A stretch of DNA of 64,000 bases from NCBI GenBank assembly GCA_019054805.1, contig JAHQIY010000011.1:2919001-2983000 (forward strand), given 5' to 3'. Shown in pieces: positions 13,901-23,168 of the stretch. This DNA comes from Brachionus manjavacas (lineage: Eukaryota > Rotifera > Eurotatoria > Ploima > Brachionidae). The position numbers and the translations under genes are program-made. The first letter of the stretch is position 1. Every line of letters begins with the position of its first letter. The notes beneath the pieces are model-generated. The model was given only the letters and a program-made list of their open reading frames with translations. It was not told the DNA's origin and did not search any database.

Positions 13901-14019
13901 CCAAAAGGATTTCGTTTGATGATCAAAATGTTTTTCCAAATCAAAATTAGAAATTGTCTAAATGTCTGATTTTGGAATACATTTGTGAGATTTTTAAGGA
14001 CAGACGAGAGTGCTTGCAT
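970..14019 (-). CDS. ABCA-subfamily full ABC transporter (multi-exon)
   Basis: This is a complete two-half ABC transporter of subfamily A, a family of membrane lipid exporters or flippases. I traced about 20 exons on the minus strand. In order they are: N-terminal TM1 (13659-14019, start M at 14019 with an upstream in-frame stop), the first extracellular loop (about 12.5-13.2 kb), the TM block with the family motif E-Y-L-K-I-M-G (12058-12468), more TMs (11850-12005), TM6 and linker (9669-9970), NBD1 (8194-9592), a linker exon (8075-8139), TMD2 as one large exon (5173-6733) and NBD2 (970-1999). The summed length is near 1700 residues, the size of ABCA3-like proteins. Both NBDs keep Walker A, Q-loop, signature, Walker B and H-loop. 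Introns range from 49 bp to over 3 kb and several hold transposons. The exon following the first one (13.05-13.17 kb) is ambiguous. The gene looks functional, but the substrate cannot be told. Confidence 0.85.
3235..4203 (+). mobile_element. Broken Tc1-like DNA transposon in an ABCA intron
   Basis: A degenerate Tc1/mariner transposase lies on the plus strand inside the 3.2-kb intron before NBD2. Its N-terminal helix-turn-helix is readable (G-L-L-K-D-K-T-K-S-Q-Q-E-I-A, then P-R-S-G-stop-P-R-K-L and N-P-A-K-S-Y-R-K-L-A). The middle has a Y-x-D-T-L-E-like piece, then F-Q-Q-Y-G-N-S-S-H-T-A-H around the second catalytic Asp region, where the Asp is not kept. The end matches the Tc1 close G-G-H-F-K-C. 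Several stops and frame changes show it is dead. A left end may lie near 2927, where TACAGTATGTCTAGAAA resembles a Tc1 terminus, but I found no matching right end. Confidence 0.7.
4318..4436. repeat. Possible LINE 3' tail with ACT repeats
   Basis: A short, locally G+C-richer stretch ends in (ACT)n. A CR1-like LINE fragment at about 42.2 kb also ends in an ACTACTACTAC tail after its coding region. No coding remains are visible here, so the call is tentative. Confidence 0.25.
5173..6733 (-). CDS. ABCA exon: second transmembrane domain
   Basis: One 1.56-kb exon encodes TM7, a large extracellular loop and the TM8-12 bundle. After R-R-L-I-V-Q-Q-I-V-A-L-L-K-K-R-F comes a hydrophobic helix and then a loop of roughly 200 residues with several N-x-S/T sites. 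A series of helices follows, including S-R-E-F-A-S-G-S-K-K-L-Q-H-L-S, the second-half counterpart of the 'E-R-x-x-x-x-K-x-L-Q-x-x-S-G' motif. The exon ends with the beginning of NBD2 (V-L-K-D-I-G-K-K-Y-G). The acceptor is TTTTAG at 6734-6739 and the donor GTAAC at 5168-5172. Confidence 0.85.
7748..7978 (+). mobile_element. 5'-truncated jockey-like LINE tail (copy 1)
   Basis: This is the last codons plus 3' UTR of the LINE family whose long copy lies at 58531-62234. Shared landmarks are the T-T-T-C-G-A-A-T-C start, 'attgctaacttac', 'aaacatgtg.cacatg' and the end GAGCT(T/C)TAGCTCGGTACA followed by an (AAAT)n tail. It sits in the ABCA intron between 6734 and 8074, in the opposite orientation to the gene. 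Confidence 0.8.
8194..9592 (-). CDS. ABCA exons: first nucleotide-binding domain
   Basis: Seven small exons spell NBD1: 9517-9592, 9444-9463 (20 nt), 9173-9197 (25 nt), 8970-9125, about 8771-8920, about 8596-8720 and 8194-8533. Spliced in frame they give Walker A G-H-N-G-A-G-K-T-T, Q-loop F-C-P-Q, signature L-S-G-G-T-K-K-R-L, Walker B I-I-I-L-D-E-P and H-loop I-I-S-T-H. The domain ends with S-P-T-L-E-E-V-F-L, the usual ABCA NBD1 close. All phases agree at the junctions I checked. The P-loop is cut between K and T by an intron, so the Walker A motif is shared by two micro-exons. Confidence 0.85.
9669..14019 (-). CDS. ABCA exons: first transmembrane domain
   Basis: This block encodes the N-terminal half membrane domain. 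Exon 1 has one hydrophobic helix after a short cytosolic lead with K-R-N-P, as in ABCA proteins. Loop exons at 12818-13047, 12675-12767 and about 12520-12635 follow. The exon at 12058-12468 begins near a G-C-P-G-Y loop, then a helix, then R-E-K-Q-T-K-M-S-E-Y-L-K-I-M-G, the cytosolic motif typical of the subfamily, then two further helices. The exon at 11850-12005 joins in frame (donor GTAAG, acceptor TTAG). The exon at 9669-9970 carries the last helix and W-Y-F-E-K-V-V-P-S-Q-F-G, the equivalent of the conserved 'Y-x-x-x-V-x-P-G-x-Y-G' before NBD1. The intron at 9971-11849 contains a transposon. Confidence 0.8.
10395..11170 (-). mobile_element. Mariner-like element with long inverted repeats
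   Basis: Two inverted arms of roughly 130 bp (about 10420-10550 and 10960-11100) share runs such as TTTACGTAAATTTTG. Between them a minus-strand remnant reads S-P-P-E-S-P-D-L-T-P-I-V-M-I-W, then L-K-E-F-V-R-K and I-T-P-A-K-C-Q-A-Y-I-N-H-L, the C-terminal third of a Tc1/mariner transposase (third catalytic residue region). The outer right end reads ACAGTACTGATTCGTCACG inward on the minus strand, and the left end is shortened. It lies in an ABCA intron. Confidence 0.7.
13203..13507 (-). mobile_element. tRNA-derived SINE
   Basis: Read on the minus strand, the head has a perfect-looking pol III A box (TGGTGTAATGG) and, about 45 bp on, a B-box-like GGCTCGAACCC. A body of about 230 bp and an A-rich 3' end (GAATAAGGAAGAAAAAAAA) follow. 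The last 70 bp recurs at 18024-18102. It lies in the first ABCA intron, in the same orientation as the gene. Confidence 0.7.
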
Positions 14020-14815
14020 TTTAAAATATTTTTAAAATTGTTTTAGATTTGAATTATTATTTAAGAAATTTTTGTGATTAAAACTGTTTTTTTTTTCGGT
14101 GTTTAAATTATCTATATTATAATTAAAACAAATATTTATTTTGGTTAATTATTTTTTTTTCTAAAATTAGATAATTTTGAAATTTCAAATTGGCCGAGAA
14201 ATCAAAGCCTTGATGATATTCAAATTCTATCAAATATCTTGATATAAATTTTTTTTCAATTTTAATTAAATAACCTCTGATTGAATTTTTTGAAAAAATT
14301 TTTCAAAATTAATTTCATATATTTTAAAATTAAGAGACACAACTATTTTAATTATTAATTATTTTTTCTAAGTCTAATTTAATTGCATTTGTAGAATTTT
14401 AATAAATTTTTTTGTGGCTTGATAGTTGTAGTTGATTAAATTTACATGTTGATAGAATCCACATAAAAAAAACTTTGACAATTAAATATTAAGTTTTTTA
14501 ATTTTTTGTTTTAAAATCAACAATGCTAAAATTTAGGATAAAAATCAATAAAAACTTACCAAAAAATATATTTCCAGTGAGTGAACCATTATAAGCCTAC
14601 TATAATTTAGTTATCATTTTTTAAAACACACAACAGTATATCGGTTAGGAATTGGAGACCAAAGATGAATCTAGTCTTTCAGGAATAGATTTAATATGTT
14701 AGTAAATTTGGTAATCGCTATTAATTTTTTGCGAATTAACCATTCATATAAAATTGTAAAGTTTTTGAAATAAAAGTATTAAAAATTATTTTATTTAATA
14801 ATCAGAGTTGAATAA
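14020..14815. other. AT-rich region upstream of the ABCA gene
   Basis: This is presumably the promoter side of the minus-strand ABCA gene. It is dominated by A/T runs. I see no coding segment and no convincing promoter element. Confidence 0.4.
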
Positions 14816-14819
14816 AAGT

Positions 14820-15260
14820 GACAAGTCACAAGTCAAGTGCAAGTCAGAACTTTGACTTGTTTCAAAAATTTAAAAAAAAATTTTATTTAATAAATAATAA
14901 ATTTTTTTGTCATAATTTATTTTCTAATGAAAATTGAAACATGATTTATACAAAATTAGATGTCATAGTTATATAGTATTTCAGTGAATAAATGAATAAA
15001 AAAATAAAATTTATTTTTGCTGCCAACATTGGTATTGTGAATTTCAAAAATAAAAATAAATTCTTCTTTTTTTTTTAAAAATTAAAATTTTCAAAAAACA
15101 AAAAGGTTTAAAAAAATTACCACAACATGATGTAAATAAAAAATAAAACACATTTAAGATCTAAATTGATTTTTTTTGCCTAAAAAAAAGATCTAAAAAT
15201 TATTTTAAATAATTTTTAAATTTTTGAAGCAAGTCAAAGTCCTGGCTTTTTTTCTTTAAA
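14820..15260. repeat. MITE with imperfect terminal inverted repeats
   Basis: The left arm (AAGTCAGAACTTTGACTTG then TTTCAAAAATTTAAAA) is matched in reverse complement near 15215-15260 (AAGTCAAAGTCCTGGCTT preceded by the same A/T stretch). The interior is A/T-only and non-coding. Length is about 440 bp. Family is unknown. Confidence 0.5.
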
Positions 15261-15545
15261 AAATATATTTTCAAAAGTTGAACTTTTTGGCGAGCGGTTA
15301 CTTAAACTTTCAGAAAATATTTAAGAAAAAATAGTTTTTTTTTTTATTATTTAAAAGATTTTTTTCAAAAACTCTTCCAATTAACGTGACCGACCTCTAA
15401 AAAATTTGGGCATATTTTTGGTCGTCCGTATTTTATGGCATTCCAATACTTGTTGAAAGAGATTCGAATCTGGAAGTTCACAGGAACAATAGCAACTAGA
15501 TTAGTAATTTAATGCCAATCATGATTCAAGAACACTATGAATTAA

Positions 15546-16196
15546 ATGGTCAGGCTCTCGAACTTAAAACCAAAGTGGAGGTTGATGGGGAATTGGATAG
15601 AATTAGCGTTACTGATAGTAAAAGACGTGAAAATTCAATGGCAACTGCAATTTTGCTATATAAATGGTCATAAAGAAGTTAAGTGTAGGAAAAATCGTAG
15701 AAAAATGACCGTATCTATCAATAATAGCTTGATGTTTAACCAGAATAATGAACTTGGCAAAAAATTTTCTAGAAAAGAGAATGAAAAAATGGAAAACTTT
15801 AATGCTAAAGCTTATACGGTCCAACTAGATAAAATTCAAAAAGAGCTTGTTGAACTGGAACAATTTAACATGCTCGAAATACAAACATTAGTTTTGAAGC
15901 AAAAGGTCAACTTGATTAGGGTAAATGGACTGGCAAAACTGATAGGCACAAAAAATGGCTGCGCGTTAAGTATGATAGTGTATGGAAGTACATTGCATTC
16001 ATTCATCAACAAGAATTTTTTAACAAATTTCTTGAAGCTAATACTTAGAAACAAGATACTGGATCGGACCGAACTTGAACCGAAAAAATTCCAAAGAGAT
16101 TCAAGTGTCGATGTTAGTCGCTTGTTTAAAAAGCAATCCAATGCAATCCACTTAAGAGATCTTCTAATCTTCCCTAAGTTCTTAGTTCTGTTTTAA
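15546..16196 (+). CDS. Unidentified 216-codon open frame
   Basis: An uninterrupted frame of this length is uncommon in such AT-rich DNA outside genes. The product is Lys/Asn/Leu-rich with a basic region (C-R-K-N-R-R-K-M) and a helical stretch rich in Glu/Lys/Leu (about residues 78-105) that could coil. I recognise no domain. It lies among transposon remains, with an acidic minus-strand relic directly downstream, so it may be a piece of an old element, not a host gene. The start codon is only the first ATG. Confidence 0.2.
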   Translation: MVRLSNLKPKWRLMGNWIELALLIVKDVKIQWQLQFCYINGHKEVKCRKNRRKMTVSINNSLMFNQNNELGKKFSRKENEKMENFNAKAYTVQLDKIQKELVELEQFNMLEIQTLVLKQKVNLIRVNGLAKLIGTKNGCALSMIVYGSTLHSFINKNFLTNFLKLILRNKILDRTELEPKKFQRDSSVDVSRLFKKQSNAIHLRDLLIFPKFLVLF

Positions 16197-16199
16197 TTT

Positions 16200-16700
16200 T
16201 TAATTTTTTTGCTTTTTTAAGTAATTTCAAAATCAGGATTTTTTTCATTTTCGTCAGAATCACTTTCGGTATTTGAATCTGTCCCGGATTTTGAATATAC
16301 TTGAATTTCTTTATTTTTAGATTCAAAATAATCTTCCTCAAGATTTACTTACCAGCTTTCATTAAAATCAGCGTCGTTCTCATATTCACCATCTTCGCTG
16401 ATCGAGTCACAAAAATCATTCATTTCCTGATCGCTAATCGAATCTTCATTGTCAGTATTTTATGAATCATTCACTTCATTAAAATCGTCTATTTCATTTT
16501 TTACATCTACACTGATGTTTGGTGATATTATGCCATCTTGATAGATCTCTCGCAATTCTGAATGAAAGTCATATGAGTTTAAAGTTCCAATAGCGCAATC
16601 TTTGAATTATCTTGAAATGCACTCAGGATTTAACTCTAATCAACCATCTGAGATCCAATCAGTCATATTTTTATAACTAAAAAAATTTATTTAAACTTTT
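16200..16700 (-). pseudogene. Acidic coding relic, minus strand
   Basis: Read on the minus strand, a frame gives D-F-H-S-E-L-R-E-I-Y-Q-D-G, then an Asp/Glu/Ser/Asn-rich segment with E-D-S-I-S-D-Q-E-M-N-D-F and S-E-D-G-E-Y-E-N-D-A-D. The run of acidic codons is unlike random A/T sequence and looks once-coding, but stops interrupt it. The family is not recognised. An acidic N-terminal region followed by a transposase would be one possibility. Confidence 0.3.
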
Positions 16701-16784
16701 ATCAGTCCAAGGCTTATTGAAAAATGATTTTTAATTATATTTAATTAATAGTTAATTTAAAAAATCTTTTTGGTTAAAATCAGA

Positions 16785-17668
16785 CTTGGGATACTGACAG
16801 TATTATACTGATCAGTATCAGTATATTTCAGTATTCAGTATTACTGGTACTGTTACTGATACTTATCGTTAAAATATTGCTACTGACTGGAGCTGATAAT
16901 CAGTATTTCAGTATTACTGGAAAATACTGAAAATTAGAAAAAAAATTTAAAAATGTCAAATTAATTTTGAAACATAATTTTTTTTTTTTGTTTCATCAAT
17001 TTACATGTTTATGTAAAATGGATTTAATTGTTTTAAAAACAAACAAAAATAAAAGGGGCGGTTAATAGAAAATTTGAACTTATTTTCTTTCATTAAGAAA
17101 AATGGCGACAAGTAGTCAGTTGAGAACAAAAGAAATTGCTTTTTATTTTTTTAAAGATTTGCATCTTGAAATAAGTAGTAATAAAAATGAAGGGACATGT
17201 TCACTTTGTGTTAATGTTAAAAACCCTGTGCATACTGATTCTAAAGGCAACTACGGTAACTTCAAAAAACACCTTGAACAGAAGCATGGGAAAATATATT
17301 TAGAAAAGTTGGCTGATATGACCACACATAGTACTAACCTAATAAATCAAAAATTAAGTTTTCAGAATTCGCCACGTAAAATGTACGATCACGGGAGTCA
17401 AAAGCAAAAAGAATTTAAAAACGCCGTTATTAAAAACTTAATCATTGGCTGTGGCCTTCCCGTTTCAATTGTTGAAAGAGAAGATTTCCTTCAATTTGTT
17501 GCTGCGCAAATTGATCCAAAATTGACCAAAATTTCTCGAAAAATGATAATGACTCATGATTTACCACGAATGGTATTACAAATGAAAGAAAAATTAATTG
17601 GTATGATTAAAAAATGTGATAGACTCAGTATTACCATAGACATTTGGAGTGACAGAAGGATTAACTAA
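16785..17668 (+). mobile_element. hAT-type transposon, 5' part
   Basis: The first 150 bp (16795-16935) is packed with copies of CAGTAT/TACTG in both orientations (for example CAGTATTACTGG and ACTGATCAGTATCAGTA). Such short subterminal repeats are typical of hAT ends and bind the transposase. About 170 bp later begins a BED-finger transposase frame (17102). No matching 3' half or right end is present, so the element is truncated. Confidence 0.6.
17102..17668 (+). pseudogene. hAT transposase with BED zinc finger (N-terminal part only)
   Basis: The frame encodes 188 residues. Residues about 33-62 form a BED-type zinc finger (C-S-L-C ... G-N-Y-G-N-F-K-K-H-L-E-Q-K-H). Residues about 115-150 (N-L-I-I-G-C-G-L-P-V-S-I-V-E, then F-L-Q-F-V) match the conserved helix of ZBED/hAT transposases, and the frame ends shortly after L-S-I-T-I-D-I-W-S-D, the block holding the first catalytic Asp. 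A normal protein is 600 residues or more, so the catalytic core and the C-terminal dimerisation domain are gone. It is probably inactive but could still encode a short DNA-binding protein. Confidence 0.65.
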
Positions 17669-18023
17669 ATAACTTTATTTTAACTTAAAATTTAGTTAAC
17701 TAAAATTTGGCTATCAATTAATGGACTGACAAAAAAGACTGACAAAAAAAAAACTACATATGATGACAAATAAATTTATTGACTGATAAAATAATTATAT
17801 GAGTGTCAAAAATACTTTTTTGACTAATTAATTATTTTTACAACAAATTAATGATTTTGAGGTCACAATAAAAATCAAAATCTTGAACTATAGCATCAAA
17901 ATCAGAAGGAAGCACCAGACCATTATGACAAATCTCATCATCAAGCTAGAGTCAACTATGAGAAAACGTCACAATTTAAGTTCATTCCTTAAAATATTAG
18001 AGAATTAAATTACTAAATAGCTT

Positions 18024-18102
18024 TTCCTTTTTTTTTTCCTTATTCAGTCCAGTCCTTGTGAAGCATAGGGTCATTACTTTTGATTTCCACTCAAGTCGAA
18101 CT
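18024..18102 (-). mobile_element. SINE 3' fragment
   Basis: This matches the 3' body and A-rich tail of the SINE at 13203-13507 (shared 'aagcatagggtcattac' and 'ttccactcaagtcga'), in the same minus orientation, truncated at its 5' end. Confidence 0.65.
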
Positions 18103-18522
18103 AAATAGCTTAATTAGAACTAAAATAAAATTAAAAAAAATGAATAAAATTTTGTCGGTGCAAAATTATTAAATAGTCATCTCAATATATATATATTTGT
18201 CAGTCGTTTAGTTTTTTTTATTGTCAGCTAAAATAGATTAAATCAGTCACCACTTTTAGTTATTTTTGTCATCTCATCAAGGATAACATCTATTGTTGGG
18301 GTTCAAAACAGGAAATACAGTACGTTTCTGAAATAAGTTGACAGCTTGCTTAAGTAAATGCTCTAGAGCTGCGCTAGGTTGCTTAAGCAGCGCTTGAGTA
18401 CATGCTCTAGAGCTGTAGGATGAATTATTAGTCAGCTAAATCCTGAGTTAAGAAAATGATGGATGGTGACATGTAAATATAAACCAAAACCCGTCTATAG
18501 CGACATGTCACTCGAGCATTTA

Positions 18523-19345
18523 CAGTGGTTCTTGCCAAAATGAAACGTTCCGTTCCTGACAAAGGAACGGAATGGAGACGCATTCCATAAAAACCCATTC
18601 CCGTTCCGTTTCATCCATTCCATTCCATCGGTTCCATTCATTCAATTCCGCTCTATTACTTCCATTCCATCCATTCCATCGGTTCCATCCATTCGCGTTC
18701 CATTCCATCCATTCCACTCGATCCGTTCCATCCATTCCATTCCATTCAATCGGTTCCATCCATTCCATTCCATCCGTTCCGTTCAATCCATTCCATCCGT
18801 TCCGTTCCATACAGATTTTTTTTTATTACTTTTTCTTTATAAAAAAATCGTTTTTTTGATTTTTCAAAATAAAATTTTTTTTTTTTGAAATTTAAATTTT
18901 TCTTTCTAATAAATTTTTATTTTGAAATTTAAAATTTTTTTTCTTCATAAAATTGAAACGATGGAGAAGAAAACAATAGTGCATATAAAATTTAATATTT
19001 TTTGAAGAAAAAAAATTTTAAATTTCAAAATAAAAATTTATTAGAAAGAAAAATTTAAATTTCAAAAAAAAAAATTTTATTTTGAAAAATCAAAAAAACA
19101 AATTTTTTATAAAGAAAAGTAAAAAAAAAAAATCTGAATGGAACGGAACGGATGGAATGGATGGAACGGAACGGATGGAATGGAATGGATGGAACCGATT
19201 GAATGGAATGGAATGGATGGAATGGATTGAACGGAACGGATGGGGTGGAATGGATGGAACGGAACGGGAATGGGTTTTTATGGAATGCGTCTCCATTCCG
19301 TTCCTTTGTCAGGAACGGAACGCTTCATTTTGGCAAGAACCACTG
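18523..19345. mobile_element. Tc1/mariner-type MITE with GGAAT-minisatellite arms
   Basis: This is a near-perfect palindrome flanked by TA on both sides (18521-18522 and 19346-19347). The ends read CAGTGGTTCTTGCCAAAAT. Each arm, about 370 bp, then carries a unique stretch (with GACAAAGGAACGG) and a run of 5- and 10-bp units of the type GGAAT/GGATGGAAC, followed by an A/T-rich segment. The loop is only about 100 bp. Frames read through it are repeat artefacts (Trp-Asn-Gly or His-Ser-Ile repeats), not genes. Confidence 0.8.
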
Positions 19346-19637
19346 TACGTTACATCAAATTTTAATTTGTCTGAAATTAACCTTCTTTTGAATTTGTTAT
19401 ATTTTTTATCCCAAAAAAATTTATGTGAAACTTGTTTCAGTTTAAAATTTTAGAAATATTTGCCTAGTAAAATTTTGACACATTAAAGAATTTAAAAAAA
19501 ACAACGCAATTTAAAAATATCCAAAAAAATAATAAGAAAAAAAATGATGTGAATTTATTTTACTTAAATAATTTTTTATGATTAAAAATTAATAAAAAAA
19601 ATTTAATTCCTAAGACTAAAAAAAAAATTGTTTCGAT

Positions 19638-20600
19638 TTATTTTGTCTTTCCCGGCTGATAAGTTGTAAACCAAGGAAAAAATCGGCTAACACGATCACT
19701 ATAGCTTTTATACTCAGGATACTTTTTGGTTGTGATCCATTCGGTCAAAATGGTTGATCCTTGAAATAAACTGGTCAAGAAAACAGCAGCAAAGCATGAA
19801 TAATTGAATAATGTTCCAACTGACAAATTAGTCTTTAAAAAGTCCATTTGAGAGGACAGCGTAAATGAATATACAACCCACCAAATGGATTGCTCGGCCC
19901 AAAAATTTGGATGCCTCGAGTATTTAAAAAGACCTTTGATCAAAAAACCCCGCTTAAAACCTTCTATCTCGTTTTGAGAGTATTTTGATCTTTTGGACTC
20001 TTTGTTATCAATCCAGTCATATTTTCTGGTCTGATAGACCCATTGTTGCTGGTCAGCAATAGTCTCGATTAACAAAAAGCTCAAAAATAGAGCTATATTC
20101 AAGTAGTCGAAAGAGTTTAGATCACTTTGAGCATTCTTATCTGTCTGAACAAACCATACTGGCACCACCAAGAACATTAGGAGAAGATTTTGGAGCACAG
20201 CAGTGAACACAAAGTTAAATATATGATAAGGTATTTTGTAGTGTGGATAGAAAAACATTTTTCTCACATAAATCCATCTATAATCTTCAGTTTTTAGGTT
20301 GTATCCATCTTTTCTCCAAAAATTGTATGTCAACCTAGCACCCCAAAGTGTGACCAAAGCGGCCATGATTGAGCTTCGAGTGCACCTTTCAGCATTTGTC
20401 TGATATCCAAAATATACAAAAAACCAAGCGTATACTGCTGGTATTATGGACCAAAGTCTGTCAACTTGAGAATAGTTATCGGTAATTACTGTGGCCAGCC
20501 AGCAGATGAGCGAGAGTATTCCACAAGCAATTAAGAAATAGCGGAACACTGGATCATGCCACAATTCTATGTAAGGAGTAACTATGTCGTTAATGCTCAT
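19638..20600 (-). CDS. DUF1295 / steroid 5-alpha-reductase-like membrane protein
   Basis: A single-exon gene of 320 residues. It has about seven hydrophobic segments and the family's signature blocks: V-D-R-L-W-S-I-I-P near residue 46 after helix 2, L-W-G-A-R-L-T-Y-N-F-W-R-K-x-G-Y near residue 85, and F-K-Y-S-R-H-P-N-F-W-A-E-Q near residue 226. These belong to the C-terminal steroid-dehydrogenase fold of DUF1295, which binds NADPH in related reductases. The length is normal for the family and no lesion is seen. The start M at 20600 is followed by a short polar stretch before helix 1. It is probably an ER-membrane oxidoreductase or methyltransferase-like enzyme; the substrate is unknown. Confidence 0.85.
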   Translation of the reverse strand: MSINDIVTPYIELWHDPVFRYFLIACGILSLICWLATVITDNYSQVDRLWSIIPAVYAWFFVYFGYQTNAERCTRSSIMAALVTLWGARLTYNFWRKDGYNLKTEDYRWIYVRKMFFYPHYKIPYHIFNFVFTAVLQNLLLMFLVVPVWFVQTDKNAQSDLNSFDYLNIALFLSFLLIETIADQQQWVYQTRKYDWIDNKESKRSKYSQNEIEGFKRGFLIKGLFKYSRHPNFWAEQSIWWVVYSFTLSSQMDFLKTNLSVGTLFNYSCFAAVFLTSLFQGSTILTEWITTKKYPEYKSYSDRVSRFFPWFTTYQPGKTK

Positions 20601-20959
20601 TTTTAAAAGTAATAATTACTCAAAAATAATTTTGAGTTCTTAAATAATTGATATTACATCAACATAAAGATGTGTTCACTAACACAAGCTAAAAAATCAC
20701 GTGATCAAACAAAACTTAATTTAGTTAAAATATTTCAAGGCATAATTTAAAAATCCATGTAAGACCAAGAAGTAAAAATAATTTAATTTGTCCTAGAAGC
20801 CATAGTAAGCATAAAAATGTTCTTAATGATGTATGAAGCTATGAGTACAAGGTTTCTGAATATAAATTGTCAAATAATTAAGAAACCATAGAATCTGTAG
20901 TATTTCGCAGTTTTATTAAAACACACACTGAATCATTAAAATTCTTTAAATTTTAAAAT

Positions 20960-21245
20960 TTTTTGTTAAACCATTTTTTACTAAATCGAGCAAGCAGGAC
21001 ATTTTTTTCTTTCATAAAAAATTTTTATCTTACTACTTTCGGTAAGGTTCATTTCTTTAAGGTCTTTATTCGACCAATTTTTAAAATTAGAAAACCGATT
21101 TTCCACCCCAACTTACACTTGCTTCATTTTCCAAATATTATACCAACTACAAAGCGAGTCGATGTCAGTCTGCAATGATTTATCCAGGAAATTGTCAGGT
21201 TTCCTAGATATTTTTCTATCATCAGCATAAAAATGTAGAAAAAAA
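20960..21245 (-). mobile_element. CR1/jockey-like LINE reverse transcriptase relic
   Basis: On the minus strand a frame reads L-H-F-Y-A-D-D-R-K-I-S, then L-Q-T-D-I-D-S-L-C-S-W-Y-N-I-W-K-M-K. This is the Y-A-D-D catalytic box of a non-LTR reverse transcriptase and the helix that follows it. The rest has decayed. Confidence 0.6.
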
Positions 21246-21249
21246 AATA

Positions 21250-23165
21250 TAGAAAATAAAAAACATTATTTTCATTACATAACATTGCTATTATTTGAAA
21301 GGAATAAAAATTTTAAAAAAATTTTGTTTATTTTAATGAAATTTGAGCAGAGTTACATGGAGTCAAATTTAGTGAGCATTTTTCAAGGCGAAAGTATAAA
21401 GCGAACAAAAAAAAGTTTGTTGAGAAAAAGGAAAAATCAAAAGAGTTGTTTCTTCATACGAAACTTTAACAATTAATTTACATATTGATGACTTGGCTAA
21501 TATATTGGCAGATTGAATAGTTGAATAATTTAATTTACATTTTTTTTCTATATTTATTGATACGATGTTTTTTTCTACATTTTGATCATCCCTCTTAGTT
21601 TTAGTGTTAAATCATCTTATTTTTTTTTTTAAATATAAATGATAAAATCTTTTAAAAATATGAATTTTCTGTATTTAATGCTGCATTAACTCATATAATT
21701 TGAAAAAAAAGCAAGTTTCAAATTGACCGAAAAAGGATTTATTTGTCAAAGTTTCTGGAATTTAAATTTGATTGAAAAAAAATTAACAAAAATAAAAATC
21801 TTTTTTTAAATTAAAAAAAAAATTTTTTTTTACCTTTTTTAATTAATTTACTAGATAGTTTACAAAACCAATTTATTTTAATAAGAGTAGTGGAAGTAAA
21901 AATAGCTGACTTTTATTCTGGGATAAAAATGGGAAGAAATAATCTAACTCGTATGCTGTTTTTATGGCTGCATTAAATCACCACTCTTTCATCTCTAAAT
22001 ACCTATAACTTTTTCGGTTTTTTTTTAATTTTTGATATAATGTTTCATGTGCGCCAAAAATTTACCACATTTGTTCCCATTTTCTTCAATAATATCTTCA
22101 ATTTTTTCCCCAATTTGTTAAAAAAAAATAAGATTTAATTATCAGGTTATTCCAAATTTGGATTTGATATTTAAATAGCGAGAAAAAAATGTATGAACTT
22201 TTGAACAAACCGGACCAAAGGACTAAAAAGAAAAAAGAAAGTAAATAAAAAATATTCCGAACAGGAAAATGTAATTAAAATTTTTTTCGTCATTGTAAAA
22301 TGCCTATTTGTGGGTCGTTGAGAATAAAATTAAAAAAAACAATCAGTTCAAAAAAGTGAATATTAAAAATGATATGAAATAGAAAAGTAAATATATTTTG
22401 CCCTAGAAGTCATTTAAATTATAAATTTTTTTTTTTAAATTATGGATAAAGAAATGAGTTTAAGGCTTCTCAATATAATTTGTCAAAATAATCAAGAAGC
22501 CATTTAACCTGCGGTATTTCGTAGTATTAATAAAAAATATCACAGCATATTTACACTGGACCAGCAACAATTCATTTTTCATGTAGAATTTTATCTTGAA
22601 CCATTTTTGATTAATTAAGATTTTGATTCATTTGGTATAAATATCTCTATTGAAACTGATGGTGAAAAAGGTATTCGTTATGTTATACAACATTAGCGCA
22701 CTGAAACCAATAGAATACAAATTTCTAGCAGTTCATAATCTAATGGAACTAAAAGTTCCATATCAAAAAATTTCAAATTTCATAAGATAAATTTCTTTTT
22801 TTTAAATTTTTTTTATTAAAGTTTAATTCTTTTTGAAAATTTTGAAACCAAAATTTTTTTTTTGGAACGAAACCTTTCGTTATGACGAGGCTCGACTTTT
22901 ATAAAATTTTCATTTTCTGAGCCTTCAAGAACATTAACCTATAGAAGAAGCGTCATCAAGCCACAACTGAAATTTATGTCAGTTTATGTTACTTCTTTGT
23001 TATCTATAACTTCAAAACTAGTTTGTCTGCTAATTAGTAATTCCTCTAATTTAAATGAAAAATTTTTAACAAATAAATACATTTTTATTAACCTCTAAAT
23101 GACAAAGATGATATTTTCTATTTATCCAAAAACTGATTGAACTTTTATATGCTCCAAAAATTCGA
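21250..23165. other. Long AT-rich stretch without recognised content
   Basis: Only A/T-rich sequence with short spurious frames. I see no gene, RNA or clear repeat structure. Confidence 0.4.
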
Positions 23166-23168
23166 GGT

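Noticed and set aside
17660-18280. Possible degenerate TIR element (CTGACAAAAAAGACTGACAAA versus TTTGTCAGTCG)
   Set aside because: The inverted match is short and interrupted by A/T runs and a SINE fragment; not enough to define ends.
18290-18500. Repeated GCTCTAGAGCTG and GCTTAAG motifs that might be regulatory
   Set aside because: Only a local imperfect duplication of about 50 bp; no gene next to it to regulate.
18520-19391. Open frames of Trp-Asn-Gly-Met or His-Ser-Ile-Pro repeats
   Set aside because: They arise from reading GGAAT/GGATGGAAC minisatellite units in the MITE arms; the mirror-image frames on both strands are repeat artefacts.
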